12,080 nucleotides of DNA, taken from assembly GCA_031267345.1 (NCBI GenBank), contig JAIRZG010000096.1, positions 1 through 12,080 of the forward strand, written 5' to 3'. The stretch comes from Zoogloeaceae bacterium. GTDB lineage: Bacteria > Pseudomonadota > Gammaproteobacteria > Burkholderiales > Rhodocyclaceae. The notes below the pieces were generated by a model. The model had not been told where the DNA came from. It worked only from the letters and a program-made list of their open reading frames with translations, and did no database searches. Below are positions 1 through 7,123 of the stretch, piece by piece; the first letter of the stretch is position 1; each line of letters opens with the position of its first letter. Made by a program: the position numbers and the translations under genes.

Positions 1-2
1 CT

Positions 3-110
3 CTTTCACGTCGCCTTGATCGTGACTATGAGGTCATTCCTCAACACTCCGAGGCTATGATCCAACTCGCCATGATCCGCCTGCTCCTCAAACGGCTTTC
101 TAATTTTTAA
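3..110 (+). CDS. IS5-family transposase, C-terminal end (partial)
   Basis: The frame starting at base 3 gives 35 residues ending at a TAA at 108-110. They include RRLDRDYEV, then HSEAMIQLAMIRLLLKRL. This is the characteristic tail of IS5-family DDE transposases (the RRL-DYE-x-HSEAMI pattern downstream of the catalytic Glu). The gene enters from the left edge, so the catalytic core cannot be seen and it is unknown whether the copy is intact. The assignment rests on a short but distinctive tail. Confidence 0.65.
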   Translation, partial: LSRRLDRDYEVIPQHSEAMIQLAMIRLLLKRLSNF

Positions 111-121
111 AACAGCTTCTG

Positions 122-412
122 AGTTCCTTGCCATCGGATGCAAAACGGATTAGACAGCGCATTCGCGCCCACTGGAGCATTGAGAATAATCTGCATCGGG
201 TACTCGACATGGCATTCAATGAAGACCAGTCCAGAGTGCAAACGGGATATGCCGCTGAAAATTTCGCCCTCATCCGCCGCTTCGCCTTCAACTTGTTACG
301 CCACGATTCCCTTTGCAAACGTAGTATCAAAAGAAAACGCTTTCGCGCTTCTCATGACAATGAATATCGAACCAAACTCCTTAAAATCTCTCCCATGTCC
401 ATACATCCATGA
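122..412 (+). pseudogene. ISAs1-family transposase, 3' fragment
   Basis: The open frame encodes about 96 residues, from SSLPSDAKRI to a TGA at 410-412. It contains RIRAHWSIENNLHRVLD, then AFNEDQSRV and AAENFALIRR, and ends in a basic KRSIKRKR stretch. These blocks, in this order, are the C-terminal third of ISAs1-family (H-repeat-associated) DDE transposases. The Glu of HWSIEN is the likely last catalytic acid. Family members are about 370-380 residues long, so at least two thirds of the protein is missing. The in-frame sequence before codon 122 belongs to the adjacent IS5 element, so the gene is interrupted and inactive. There is no start codon or ribosome binding site of its own. Confidence 0.75.
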
Positions 413-420
413 ATACGGCA

Positions 421-438
421 TGTAGCGCGGTTGCCCTG
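421..438 (+). repeat. Putative right terminal inverted repeat of the ISAs1-family element
   Basis: The bases tgtagcgcggttgccctg, read on the other strand, begin CAGGGCAACCGC. That matches the CAGGG-type ends of ISAs1-family elements as I recall them. It lies 9 bp after the transposase stop codon, where the right end is expected. The left-end partner is not in the window. Confidence 0.55.
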
Positions 439-593
439 CACGGCATGTGTTCTGGCGTCCAAATTTGTAGGGCGTGCTTTCAACTATATTGGCATGATGC
501 CTGCGCCAAGGGTGGTTCATGCGGGTGGTTCCGCGCCAATCACGGATTACATTCCATTATTGATCCCTGTCGTTACCGTGTGCGTTGTGTACT

Positions 594-1130
594 ATGCGTT
601 TGGGCGCGCGCAGCACAACCTTGCAAACACGTCAATCTGCCTGGGCAAACCTGGCTTACCTCATGCCGTTGCTCCTGTTTTCAGCGTCTCAGCCAATAGC
701 TGCTCTGGCAATACTTTTCAATCCCCAAAAGTTTCAAATGACGCATGGCGCGCACCTTCTGATTCCATCAATAACTTTGCAACTATTTGCCTTTCTGACG
801 CTCATTCATTTCTGGTGGCGAAGTGGAACGCTTTGCCCAATGGCGGTCGGATCGGCATCCAGAAGGTTTCGCGCCGCAGGACTGGCATTCGCTACCTTGG
901 CGGTCGTATTCACACTCCTGGCGCTCGGCTTTCCATTTCTGGTTTCTTACCATTACCGAGGGGTTCCCGGCACTGGCATAGTGGTTCAGATGGCGCTCTG
1001 GATAGACTCGATCATCGTCGGTTATGCAGGATTGACGCGCTTGCCGCTTTCGAGATCGCAAGATGGTTATTCTTCTCACCCAGACCACGCGCCGATCCCT
1101 GATCCCCGAAACATTGGACGTTTTTGGTAA
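594..1130 (+). CDS. Predicted multi-pass membrane protein, probably 5'-damaged or frameshifted
   Basis: From ATG 594 the frame gives 178 residues with about four hydrophobic segments: LAYLMPLLLFSASQPIAALA, LLIPSITLQLFAFLTLIHFW, LAFATLAVVFTLLALGFPFL and VVQMALWIDSIIVGYAGL. This strongly suggests an inner-membrane protein. I do not recognise the family. No convincing ribosome binding site precedes 594. In another frame just upstream (ATG 494/497 to about 612) there is a further hydrophobic stretch, YIPLLIPVVTVCVVYYAF. A single-base frameshift near the GCGCGC run at 603-609 would join the two into a five-TM protein. The base composition is more AT-rich than the following genes, and an IS end lies just upstream, so it may be decaying or laterally acquired DNA. 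Confidence 0.4.
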   Translation: MRLGARSTTLQTRQSAWANLAYLMPLLLFSASQPIAALAILFNPQKFQMTHGAHLLIPSITLQLFAFLTLIHFWWRSGTLCPMAVGSASRRFRAAGLAFATLAVVFTLLALGFPFLVSYHYRGVPGTGIVVQMALWIDSIIVGYAGLTRLPLSRSQDGYSSHPDHAPIPDPRNIGRFW

Positions 1131-1165
1131 CGCGTGATACGTTAGCGCGATAACATACGGAAACA

Positions 1166-2821
1166 ATGATGGGGGGTCTTATGCGCTTCTGGCATTCCAT
1201 TCGCGGTCGTCTGCTGGTGACGGTGTTGTTGTTGAACGCTTTTGCCGTCGGAGCCTATACCCTCTACGTCTACGAGACGCGCAAGAGCGACATCATGCAG
1301 GCGATGGATGCGAAACTGGTGTCGGCAGCCAGTCTGGCGCATGAATTCGCGCCGCCGGAAGTTCATGACCGGGCGGCGGCGGGCGAACTGTCGCAGGAGG
1401 CGTTTGAGGAGTACGGCAGGCGTCTCTACCGCTATGCGCGGGCATCGGGGATTGAATATGTCTATACCCTGGTGACTTCACAAGAGGGCTATCGCTTCGT
1501 GCTGGATACGCCGGATGATGAAGAAATCAATACGGGAATCTTTGAAGAACAGGCGCTTTATCTTTACGAAGACGCGAATGAAGCCGTCCCGAAGGCCTTT
1601 GCCGAGGACGGGACGCGATTTGCCGAATACGCGGACGAGTGGGGACAGCATCGCAGCGTCTTTATTCCCCGCACCACGCCCGCCGGTACACGCTATGTCG
1701 CGGGAGCGGATTTGTCGCTGGCCGATATTGACGCCGTATTGCGACGCACCCTGTGGGTTTCCACGCTGATTGGCCTGACGGTTTTTGTGTTGTCCGGCGC
1801 GGTCAGTTATTACGCCATCGTCAAGCTGTTGCGTCCCGTGGGCCGGGCGCAGGCTTTGGTGCGCGTCATCGCGCGGGAACGCGACCTCACCTTGCGCGCC
1901 GAATCCGGCGACGATGAAATCGGCGCGCTGATCCGTGATTTCAACGCCTTGCTGGATGAAGTGCAAAAACTCGTCGCCAGCGCCAGCGACAGCGCCGTGA
2001 CCACGGCTTCCGTTTCCACGCAACTGGATGTCGCCAGCAAATCCATTTCCAGCGCCGTCCAATCGAACGAACGGGTCATCCGCGAAGTGGTCGCGGGCGG
2101 CAATGAGGCCAAGGGGCTGCTGGGCGACATGGATCGCCAGCTTTCCGGCGTGGTCGGCATGGTGGATACGGCGGCGGGCGGCCTGGAGCAGTCACGCGTC
2201 CAGCTTGCCCGCGTTGCGCGTAGCGTGGAAGACACTTCGGCGGCGCAACAGGCGCTTTCCGCGCATCTGACGCAACTTTCCAGTGAAGCCGGGCAGATCA
2301 AGGAGGTGCTTACCGTCATTGGCGAGATTGCCGAGCAGACCAATCTTCTGGCGCTGAATTCCGCCATTGAAGCCGCGCGCGCCGGAGAATATGGTCGGGG
2401 CTTCGCGGTGGTGGCGGATGAAGTGCGAAAGCTCGCCGAGCGCACACAAAAAAGCCTGGTGCAAACCGAAGGCCGCATCGCCGCGATTGTGCACTCCATC
2501 AATACTGCCGCTACCACCACCAACACCAGCGCCGAGGAATTTTCCGCCATGCTGACCGAGGCGGGCAAAGCTGAACGCCTGATTGATGCGAGCGTCGACG
2601 CCATGAGCGGGGCAAGAGCCACTGCTTCCGCCGTTTTGCAGGACGCGCAGACGGCGCTTTCCCGCACCCAGGCGGTGCTGGAAGACGTGGGGCATATCGG
2701 CGAGCAGACCGGACAGACCACGCGCGACATTGTGGAAATCGTCAAAATTTCCGCCCTGTTGAACGGCATGGCCAACACCCTGCGCGACGGACTGGCGCGT
2801 TTTGTCAGCCGCAAGGCGTAG
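1166..2821 (+). CDS. Methyl-accepting chemotaxis protein (transmembrane chemoreceptor)
   Basis: The 551-residue protein has the full receptor layout. A first membrane segment (about residues 12-32, LLVTVLLLNAFAVGAYTLYV) is followed by a periplasmic sensor of about 160 residues with a Cache-like feel, a second membrane segment (about 195-217) and a HAMP linker (about 217-270, with DDEIGALIRDFNALLDEV). A long coiled-coil signalling domain follows. The hairpin tip is canonical: EQTNLLALNSAIEAARAGEY from residue 390, then GRGFAVVADEVRKLAERT. This tip binds CheW and CheA in receptor arrays. The protein ends FVSRKA and has no NWETF-type CheR/CheB tether. The ligand cannot be told. ATG 1166 is used; ATG 1181, preceded by GGGGGG, is an equally good start and would remove five residues. 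No chemotaxis gene is adjacent, so it is probably an orphan receptor. Confidence 0.93.
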   Translation: MMGGLMRFWHSIRGRLLVTVLLLNAFAVGAYTLYVYETRKSDIMQAMDAKLVSAASLAHEFAPPEVHDRAAAGELSQEAFEEYGRRLYRYARASGIEYVYTLVTSQEGYRFVLDTPDDEEINTGIFEEQALYLYEDANEAVPKAFAEDGTRFAEYADEWGQHRSVFIPRTTPAGTRYVAGADLSLADIDAVLRRTLWVSTLIGLTVFVLSGAVSYYAIVKLLRPVGRAQALVRVIARERDLTLRAESGDDEIGALIRDFNALLDEVQKLVASASDSAVTTASVSTQLDVASKSISSAVQSNERVIREVVAGGNEAKGLLGDMDRQLSGVVGMVDTAAGGLEQSRVQLARVARSVEDTSAAQQALSAHLTQLSSEAGQIKEVLTVIGEIAEQTNLLALNSAIEAARAGEYGRGFAVVADEVRKLAERTQKSLVQTEGRIAAIVHSINTAATTTNTSAEEFSAMLTEAGKAERLIDASVDAMSGARATASAVLQDAQTALSRTQAVLEDVGHIGEQTGQTTRDIVEIVKISALLNGMANTLRDGLARFVSRKA

Positions 2822-2852
2822 AATCCCTGTTTTTCCGGGCGTTTGCAGGAAT

Positions 2853-2940
2853 GAATTTGCCGCGATGAACACCCTTCACTCCGCCACAATCCGCATGGCG
2901 CGGCAAATTCCGCTCCTCCCTCCCCTTGAAGAGGAGGGAG
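2853..2940. repeat. Two inverted repeats between the chemoreceptor and epd-like genes
   Basis: A perfect 12-bp inverted repeat has arms 2853-2864 (gaatttgccgcg) and 2899-2910 (cgcggcaaattc), with 34 bases between. A second hairpin follows directly, with 8-bp arms ctccctcc (2916-2923) and ggagggag (2933-2940). Neither has a T-run typical of an intrinsic terminator. The block resembles a dispersed intergenic repeat more than a classical regulatory site, though it could act as a weak bidirectional transcription barrier after the chemoreceptor gene. Apart from this, 2822-2985 shows no gene. Confidence 0.6.
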
Positions 2941-2985
2941 CCAGAAGCCGCCTTCTCCCGCAAGGGGAAAGCCGTATCCATTACC

Positions 2986-4032
2986 ATGCGCGATAACCAT
3001 TTGCCGCCTTTGCGTATCGCCATCAACGGGTATGGGCGCATCGGGCGTTCCTTTTTGCGCGCCCTGTATGAAGCGGGGCTGGAAAATGAATTGCAGATTG
3101 TCGCCATCAACGAACCGGCGAATCTGGAAAGCATCCTCTACCTCACCCGCTTCGATTCCACGCATGGACGTTTTATTCCTTCGGTGGAAAAGTGCGTCGG
3201 AGGAATGCGTGTAAAGGGGCGCGACATCGCCGTCAGTCACGCCGCTACGCCGGAAGCGGTGGATTGGCGCAGCCTGGGGCTTGACCTGCTGGTGGAATGC
3301 TCCGGTCAATATGGCGAACGCGCCGAAATCGGGCGTTTTCTCGCGGCGGGCGCGCCGCGCGTCCTGCTTTCCAATCCCGCCAACAGCGCCACCGATGTCG
3401 ACGCGACCATCATTTATGGCGTGAATCAGCGCGAACTCACCGACGCGCAGCGCATCGTCTCCAATGCTTCCTGCACCACCCATGCCGTGGTTCCCGTGCT
3501 CGACCTGCTGGCGCGCGAACTGGGACTGGAACAGGTGGCGCTCACCACCCTGCATTCCGTAATGAACGACCAGCCGCTGATCGACGGCTACCATCACGCC
3601 GACCTGCGCCGCACCCGTTCCGCCATGCAGTCGATCATTCCTGTCGCGACGGGTCTGGCGCGCGGCGTCGAGCGTTTGTTGCCGCAACTGGCGGGCAAGG
3701 TGGTCGCCAAGGCCATCCGTGTGCCGACCGCCAATGTTTCCGCCATCGACATGCTGCTGGCCTTCCAGCGGGACGCGGACGCCATGCGCATCAACCGCCT
3801 GTTCGAGCGCCTTGCCGCCGACGCGGCGTCGCAAAACCGTCTGGCCTATACGGAAGAAGCGCACGCCTCCATTGATTTCAACCACGCGCCGCATTCCGCC
3901 ATTGTCGACGGCAGCCAGACGCGCAACATCGGCCCCCGCCTGGTCAATCTTTTTGTCTGGTTTGACAACGAATGGGGCTTTGCCAACCGTATGCTGGATG
4001 TCGCCCGCCATTGGCGTCGATGCTGGCAATAA
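2986..4032 (+). CDS. epd: Erythrose-4-phosphate dehydrogenase-like / GAPDH-family dehydrogenase
   Basis: The 348-residue protein begins with an NAD-binding Rossmann motif, INGYGRIGRSFLRALYE (from about residue 13). It carries the catalytic cysteine in SNASCTT (Cys163) and the partner histidine in TLHSVMNDQ (His190). The middle is typical of the Epd branch: the AINEPAN cofactor loop, then DLRRTRSAMQSIIPVATGLA, then VPTANVSAIDM. The C-terminus has the usual WFDNEWGFANRM. Epd oxidises erythrose-4-phosphate to 4-phosphoerythronate for pyridoxal phosphate synthesis; a glycolytic GAPDH role cannot be excluded. The residues after the catalytic Cys read TTHAVV rather than the near-invariant TTNC. ATG 2986 is chosen because upstream in-frame starts lie inside a repeat hairpin. 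It has only a distant AAGGGGA (2961-2967). pgk, fba and tkt, its usual neighbours, are absent. Confidence 0.85.
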   Translation: MRDNHLPPLRIAINGYGRIGRSFLRALYEAGLENELQIVAINEPANLESILYLTRFDSTHGRFIPSVEKCVGGMRVKGRDIAVSHAATPEAVDWRSLGLDLLVECSGQYGERAEIGRFLAAGAPRVLLSNPANSATDVDATIIYGVNQRELTDAQRIVSNASCTTHAVVPVLDLLARELGLEQVALTTLHSVMNDQPLIDGYHHADLRRTRSAMQSIIPVATGLARGVERLLPQLAGKVVAKAIRVPTANVSAIDMLLAFQRDADAMRINRLFERLAADAASQNRLAYTEEAHASIDFNHAPHSAIVDGSQTRNIGPRLVNLFVWFDNEWGFANRMLDVARHWRRCWQ

Positions 4033-4051
4033 TACGGGGCGACAAAACCCG

Positions 4052-4080
4052 TTAGAATCGCAAGGCTTTAATCATAAAAC
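4052..4080 (+). promoter_or_regulatory. Possible sigma70-type promoter of the APE operon
   Basis: TTAGAA (4052-4057) and TAAAAC (4075-4080), separated by 17 bp, each match four of six consensus bases. They lie in an AT-rich 75-bp gap, the only gap of any size upstream of the operon. The position is sensible, 28 bp before the first start codon, but the match is weak. Confidence 0.3.
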
Positions 4081-4090
4081 CAAATTTCAT

Positions 4091-4098
4091 GAGGGAGG
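4091..4098 (+). promoter_or_regulatory. Strong ribosome binding site for the FAD oxidoreductase gene
   Basis: GAGGGAGG ends 9 bases before ATG 4108 and fixes that start. It is the strongest Shine-Dalgarno sequence in the operon and suggests this is the first gene. Confidence 0.75.
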
Positions 4099-4107
4099 AA
4101 AAGCATC

Positions 4108-5337
4108 ATGCGTCAGGACAAGAGCGAAGTCATCATCATCGGCGCAGGGCCATCCGGCGCGGTAGCGGCGGGGTTGCTGCGGCGGGCGGGACACGCGGTT
4201 ACGCTGATTGAAAAAGAGACTTTCCCGCGTTTTTGCATCGGCGAGAGCCTGTTGCCGCAGAGCATGGAATACATTGAAGCGGCGGGCATGTTGCAGGATG
4301 TGGTCGAGGCCGGATTCCAGTTCAAGAACGGCGCGGCCTTTGCCTGCGACAAAAAACACGCGCAATTCGACTTCCGCAAAAAATTTTCGCCCGGCTGGGG
4401 CACGACCTATCAGGTGCAACGCGGGCCGTTCGACAAGGTGCTGGCGGACGCCGCCGCCCGCATGGGGGCGGAGATTCGCTATCAGCATGAAGTGACCGCC
4501 GTTGATCTCGCGGGCGACAAGCCAGTGGTGACGGTGCGCTCCGCCAGCGGCGAAGCGTACACGCTCACCGGCGAATTCCTGTTCGACGCCAGTGGTTACG
4601 GACGGGTGTTGCCGCGTCTGCTCGATCTGGAAACGCCTTCGGAATTGCCGGTGCGTCAGGCGATTTTTACCCATATTGAAGATCGCGTCGCACCGGACGC
4701 GGGGTTTGACCGCGAAAAAATCCTGATTTCCGTGCATCCCGAAAAACGCGATATCTGGTACTGGCTGATACCGTTTTCCAATGGCCGCTCTTCCATTGGC
4801 GTGGTCGGTCGTCGCGAGCAGTTTGACGCGCGCGAAGACGCCGAACAATTGCGCGCCTGGGTGATGGAAGCGCCGAATCTGGCGCAGCTTCTGCAACATG
4901 CCAAGTGGGATACGCCCGCGCAGCATATCATCGGTTATTCGGCCAATGTCAAAACCCTGTATGGACGCCATTTTGCGCTCCTGGGCAATGCCACCGAATT
5001 TCTCGATCCGGTGTTTTCTTCCGGCGTCACCATCGCTTTCAAGTCGGCGTATCTGGCGGTCAAGACGCTTTCCAGGCAGCTTGCGGGCGAGATGGTCGAT
5101 TGGGAGCAGGAATACGCCCAACTGCTGATGACGGGCGTCAATGCCTTTCGCGCTTTTGTGAACGCCTGGTATGACTGCCGCTTGCAGGACATCATTTTCC
5201 ATGCCGACAAACAGCCGGAAATCGAACGCATGATTTCCGCCGTGCTGGCAGGCTACGCCTGGGACGAAAAAAATCCCTTCGTGGCAAAAGCCGAACGGCG
5301 TCTTGCCTCACTGAACGCGGCGTGCGCGCTGGACTGA
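4108..5337 (+). CDS. FAD-dependent oxidoreductase, flavin-dependent halogenase-like, of the aryl-polyene cluster
   Basis: The 409-residue soluble flavoprotein starts with a dinucleotide-binding motif, IIIGAGPSGAVAAGLL (GxGxxG at residues 12-17). It has GESLLPQS at 45-52 and KNGAAF at 73-78, where halogenase-type proteins carry a conserved Lys. WYWLIP at 217-222 fits the WxWxIP signature of flavin-dependent halogenases. A second flavin-contact block, GNATEFLDPVFSSGV, lies in the C-terminal third. Proteins of this type are annotated as NAD(P)/FAD-dependent oxidoreductases or tryptophan-halogenase-like in many aryl-polyene clusters. The reaction is not established: either redox tailoring of the polyene or head group, or halogenation. 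Its stop overlaps the next gene's GTG start by 16 bp, which indicates translational coupling. The family is assigned with high confidence, the halogenase activity with low confidence. Confidence 0.85.
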   Translation: MRQDKSEVIIIGAGPSGAVAAGLLRRAGHAVTLIEKETFPRFCIGESLLPQSMEYIEAAGMLQDVVEAGFQFKNGAAFACDKKHAQFDFRKKFSPGWGTTYQVQRGPFDKVLADAAARMGAEIRYQHEVTAVDLAGDKPVVTVRSASGEAYTLTGEFLFDASGYGRVLPRLLDLETPSELPVRQAIFTHIEDRVAPDAGFDREKILISVHPEKRDIWYWLIPFSNGRSSIGVVGRREQFDAREDAEQLRAWVMEAPNLAQLLQHAKWDTPAQHIIGYSANVKTLYGRHFALLGNATEFLDPVFSSGVTIAFKSAYLAVKTLSRQLAGEMVDWEQEYAQLLMTGVNAFRAFVNAWYDCRLQDIIFHADKQPEIERMISAVLAGYAWDEKNPFVAKAERRLASLNAACALD

Positions 5338-5867
5338 TCGGCGCGGTTCTGCTACTGGCGGCGCTTCTTTCCGGTTGCGCCGCCCTTGCGCGTCTGGATG
5401 GATTCAGCAACCCGACGCTGCTTGCCATCGCGCCGGAAACCCTGGGCGAGCGCACGGTGGAGCAGCGTCTTGTTATCCGCTGGTCGGGCGAGGCGCGCGC
5501 GCTGGAGGCGGTGCTGGAAATTTCCGCAGGGAAACTCTTTCTGGCGCTCATGAGTTTCGGGATGCGGGTGTCCACGCTGGAATACGATGGCCGGACGCTG
5601 GTTGAAACCAGACACCTGCCGCAAGCGCCGTCCGGCGCGCGCATGGTGAATGACTTGCTCATGATCGCCGCGCCGCTGGAAGCATTACAGGCGGCGCTGC
5701 CAGAAGGCTGGACGGTCACGGAAAGCGAACGGCAACGCACGCTTGCACAGAATGATAAAATACAAATCGTTATCCGCTATGCTGCCGCTACGCCCTGGCA
5801 GGGTCAGGTGGAATTCGCGCAGCGCGCGCTCGGTTATCAATTGATTCTGGATTCGCATGAGTTTTGA
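5322..5867 (+). CDS. DUF3261-type outer-membrane lipoprotein of the aryl-polyene cluster
   Basis: A 181-residue protein with an N-terminal lipoprotein signal: hydrophobic LIGAVLLLAALLSGC with Cys19 as the lipidated residue. Ala at +2 argues against inner-membrane retention, so Lol-dependent sorting to the outer membrane is likely. The rest is a soluble alpha/beta periplasmic domain, with FLALMSFGMRVSTLEYDG and VNDLLMIAAPLEALQAALP. It fits the DUF3261 lipoproteins that regularly sit before the first ketosynthase in aryl-polyene clusters, where a role in moving or anchoring the pigment in the envelope is suspected but not shown. The start is GTG 5322, inside the end of the flavoprotein gene, because only this start gives a complete signal peptide. 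A 41-bp T-rich gap separates it from the next gene. Confidence 0.8.
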   Translation: MRAGLIGAVLLLAALLSGCAALARLDGFSNPTLLAIAPETLGERTVEQRLVIRWSGEARALEAVLEISAGKLFLALMSFGMRVSTLEYDGRTLVETRHLPQAPSGARMVNDLLMIAAPLEALQAALPEGWTVTESERQRTLAQNDKIQIVIRYAAATPWQGQVEFAQRALGYQLILDSHEF

Positions 5868-5908
5868 AATAAAGTTGTTTTTTCCGCTTTTTGCCGTATC
5901 TTCACGCC

Positions 5909-7123
5909 ATGAATACTGAAACGACCGCCATTCACAAGGCGGTTTACCTGCATCCGCCGGGCGTGTTGTGCGCCTTGGGCGATGATCTGCCGGACATTCG
6001 CGCGGCGCTTTTTTCCGGTAAAAGTCCGGGAATGCAGGCGACGGAAGAGTACAGCCCCGGACGCGCCCTGCGTTTGGGCAAGGTGGAAGCCGTCCTGCCG
6101 GACACGTGCTTTTTGCCCAAAACGGAGCGTTCGCGCAACAACGCCTTGCTGCTGGCGGCCTTTGCCCGCGTCGAGGCCGACTATCGCCGCGCCGCCGCCG
6201 ATCTGTCGCCTGAGCGTATCGCCGTGGTGATCGGAACCAGCGCCTCCGGCATGTTCGAGGCCGAGAGCGCCGCGCGAACGCTGGAAAAAGAAGGCGTCTG
6301 GCCGGAGACGTTCCATTACGCGCAGCAGGAACTGGGTTCGCCCGCCAAGATGCTGGCGGACTTCCTGGGCGTTTCCGGCCCGGCCTACGCGGTTTCCACC
6401 GCCTGCACCTCCAGCGCCAAGGCGCTGATCAGCGGCGCGCGGCTCCTGAATGCCGGATTTGCCGATCTGGTGCTGGCGGGCGGCGTCGATACCCTGACGC
6501 GCTTTACCGTTGCCGGATTTTCCGCGCTGGACGCCATTGCGCCGGATGCCTGTCTGCCCTTTTCGCAAAATCGCAAGGGCATCAATATCGGCGAAGCCGC
6601 CGCGCTGTTTCTGCTTGCGCGCGCCGCGCCGGATCATGCGCCGCCGATTACGCTTGCCGGTTGGGGCGAGTCTTCCGACGGCTACCATATTTCCGCGCCC
6701 GACCCGGAAGGCAGTGGCGCGAAACGGGCGATTGCCTCGGCGCTGGAGGCGGCGCGCATTCATGCTGGAGACATTGATTACGTCAATCTGCACGGCACGG
6801 CGACGCAACAAAACGACGCCATGGAAAGCCGCGTGATGGCGGAATTTTTTCCCGTTACGCCCATGAGTTCCACCAAGCCCTTGAGCGGCCACACGCTGGG
6901 CGCGGCAGGCGCGCTGGAAGCGGCGTTCTGCTGGCTGACGCTTGCCGACGAAGGCCGCCGCCTGCCGCCGCATCTCTGGGATCATCAATCCGACCCGACG
7001 CTGCCGCCGCTGAACCTGACGGCAGTGGGCAGCCACGCGCCCGAACCGCCGCGTTACGCGTTGTCTGCTTCATTCGCCTTCGGCGGCAGCAACACGGCGC
7101 TGATTCTGGGGCGTTCGAGATGA
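5909..7123 (+). CDS. apeO: Beta-ketoacyl-ACP synthase (ApeO-like ketosynthase)
   Basis: The 404-residue thiolase-fold condensing enzyme has all active-site residues: Cys166 in STACTSSAKAL, His295 in HGTAT, Lys323 in STKPLSGH and His328 in SGHTLGAAG. It ends in the usual SFAFGGSNTALIL. It is therefore a decarboxylating Claisen condensing enzyme rather than an inactive chain-length factor. In the E. coli aryl-polyene pathway the ketosynthase in this position, ApeO, works as a heterodimer with the chain-length factor ApeC; no ApeC-like gene is in the window. The start is ATG 5909. A TTG at 5891 is in frame but adds only six residues. No good ribosome binding site is visible. Its stop overlaps the dehydratase ATG by 4 bp (ATGA), so the two are coupled. 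Confidence 0.88.
   Translation: MNTETTAIHKAVYLHPPGVLCALGDDLPDIRAALFSGKSPGMQATEEYSPGRALRLGKVEAVLPDTCFLPKTERSRNNALLLAAFARVEADYRRAAADLSPERIAVVIGTSASGMFEAESAARTLEKEGVWPETFHYAQQELGSPAKMLADFLGVSGPAYAVSTACTSSAKALISGARLLNAGFADLVLAGGVDTLTRFTVAGFSALDAIAPDACLPFSQNRKGINIGEAAALFLLARAAPDHAPPITLAGWGESSDGYHISAPDPEGSGAKRAIASALEAARIHAGDIDYVNLHGTATQQNDAMESRVMAEFFPVTPMSSTKPLSGHTLGAAGALEAAFCWLTLADEGRRLPPHLWDHQSDPTLPPLNLTAVGSHAPEPPRYALSASFAFGGSNTALILGRSR

Larger units (their letters stand above)
1..438 (+). mobile_element. Nested insertion-sequence remnants (IS5-family end abutting ISAs1-family end)
   Basis: Two transposase tails lie back to back in the same orientation. The IS5-type tail stops at 108-110. About a dozen bases later the reading frame of an ISAs1-type transposase begins abruptly in the middle of the protein (from about 122). 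The simplest reading is that an IS5-family element inserted into an ISAs1-family element, so that only the right-hand parts of both fall in the window. The ISAs1 outer end is placed at 438 because 421-438 reads as the complement of a CAGGGCAACCGC-type terminus, the form known for this family. The exact junction near 111-122 is inferred. The left ends and target duplications are outside the window. Confidence 0.7.

Noticed and set aside
431..1102. Plus-strand 223-codon frame beginning at a TTG inside the IS terminus
   Set aside because: Only its short hydrophobic stretch near 545-600 looks like protein. The rest is Arg/His/Ser-rich, while a different frame has consistent membrane helices, so it is not taken as a gene as a whole.
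2926..2985. N-terminal extension of the epd-like gene from a TTG at 2926
   Set aside because: The extension lies inside a repeat hairpin and adds basic residues not seen before the Rossmann motif of this family. ATG 2986 gives the usual length.
1810..4029. Very long open frame on the minus strand (739 codons) across the chemoreceptor and epd-like genes
   Set aside because: It lies antisense to two genes with unmistakable family motifs. The translation is low-complexity Ser/Ala/Arg-rich without a recognisable domain, as expected from the third-position GC bias of the real genes.
4087..5202. Minus-strand open frame of 371 codons opposite the flavoprotein gene
   Set aside because: Antisense shadow of a gene with clear FAD motifs; His/Arg/Gly-rich translation and no ribosome binding site.
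5837..7036. Minus-strand open frame of 399 codons opposite the first ketosynthase
   Set aside because: Antisense shadow; Arg/Gly/Gln-rich with no family motif, while the plus strand has the full ketosynthase active site.
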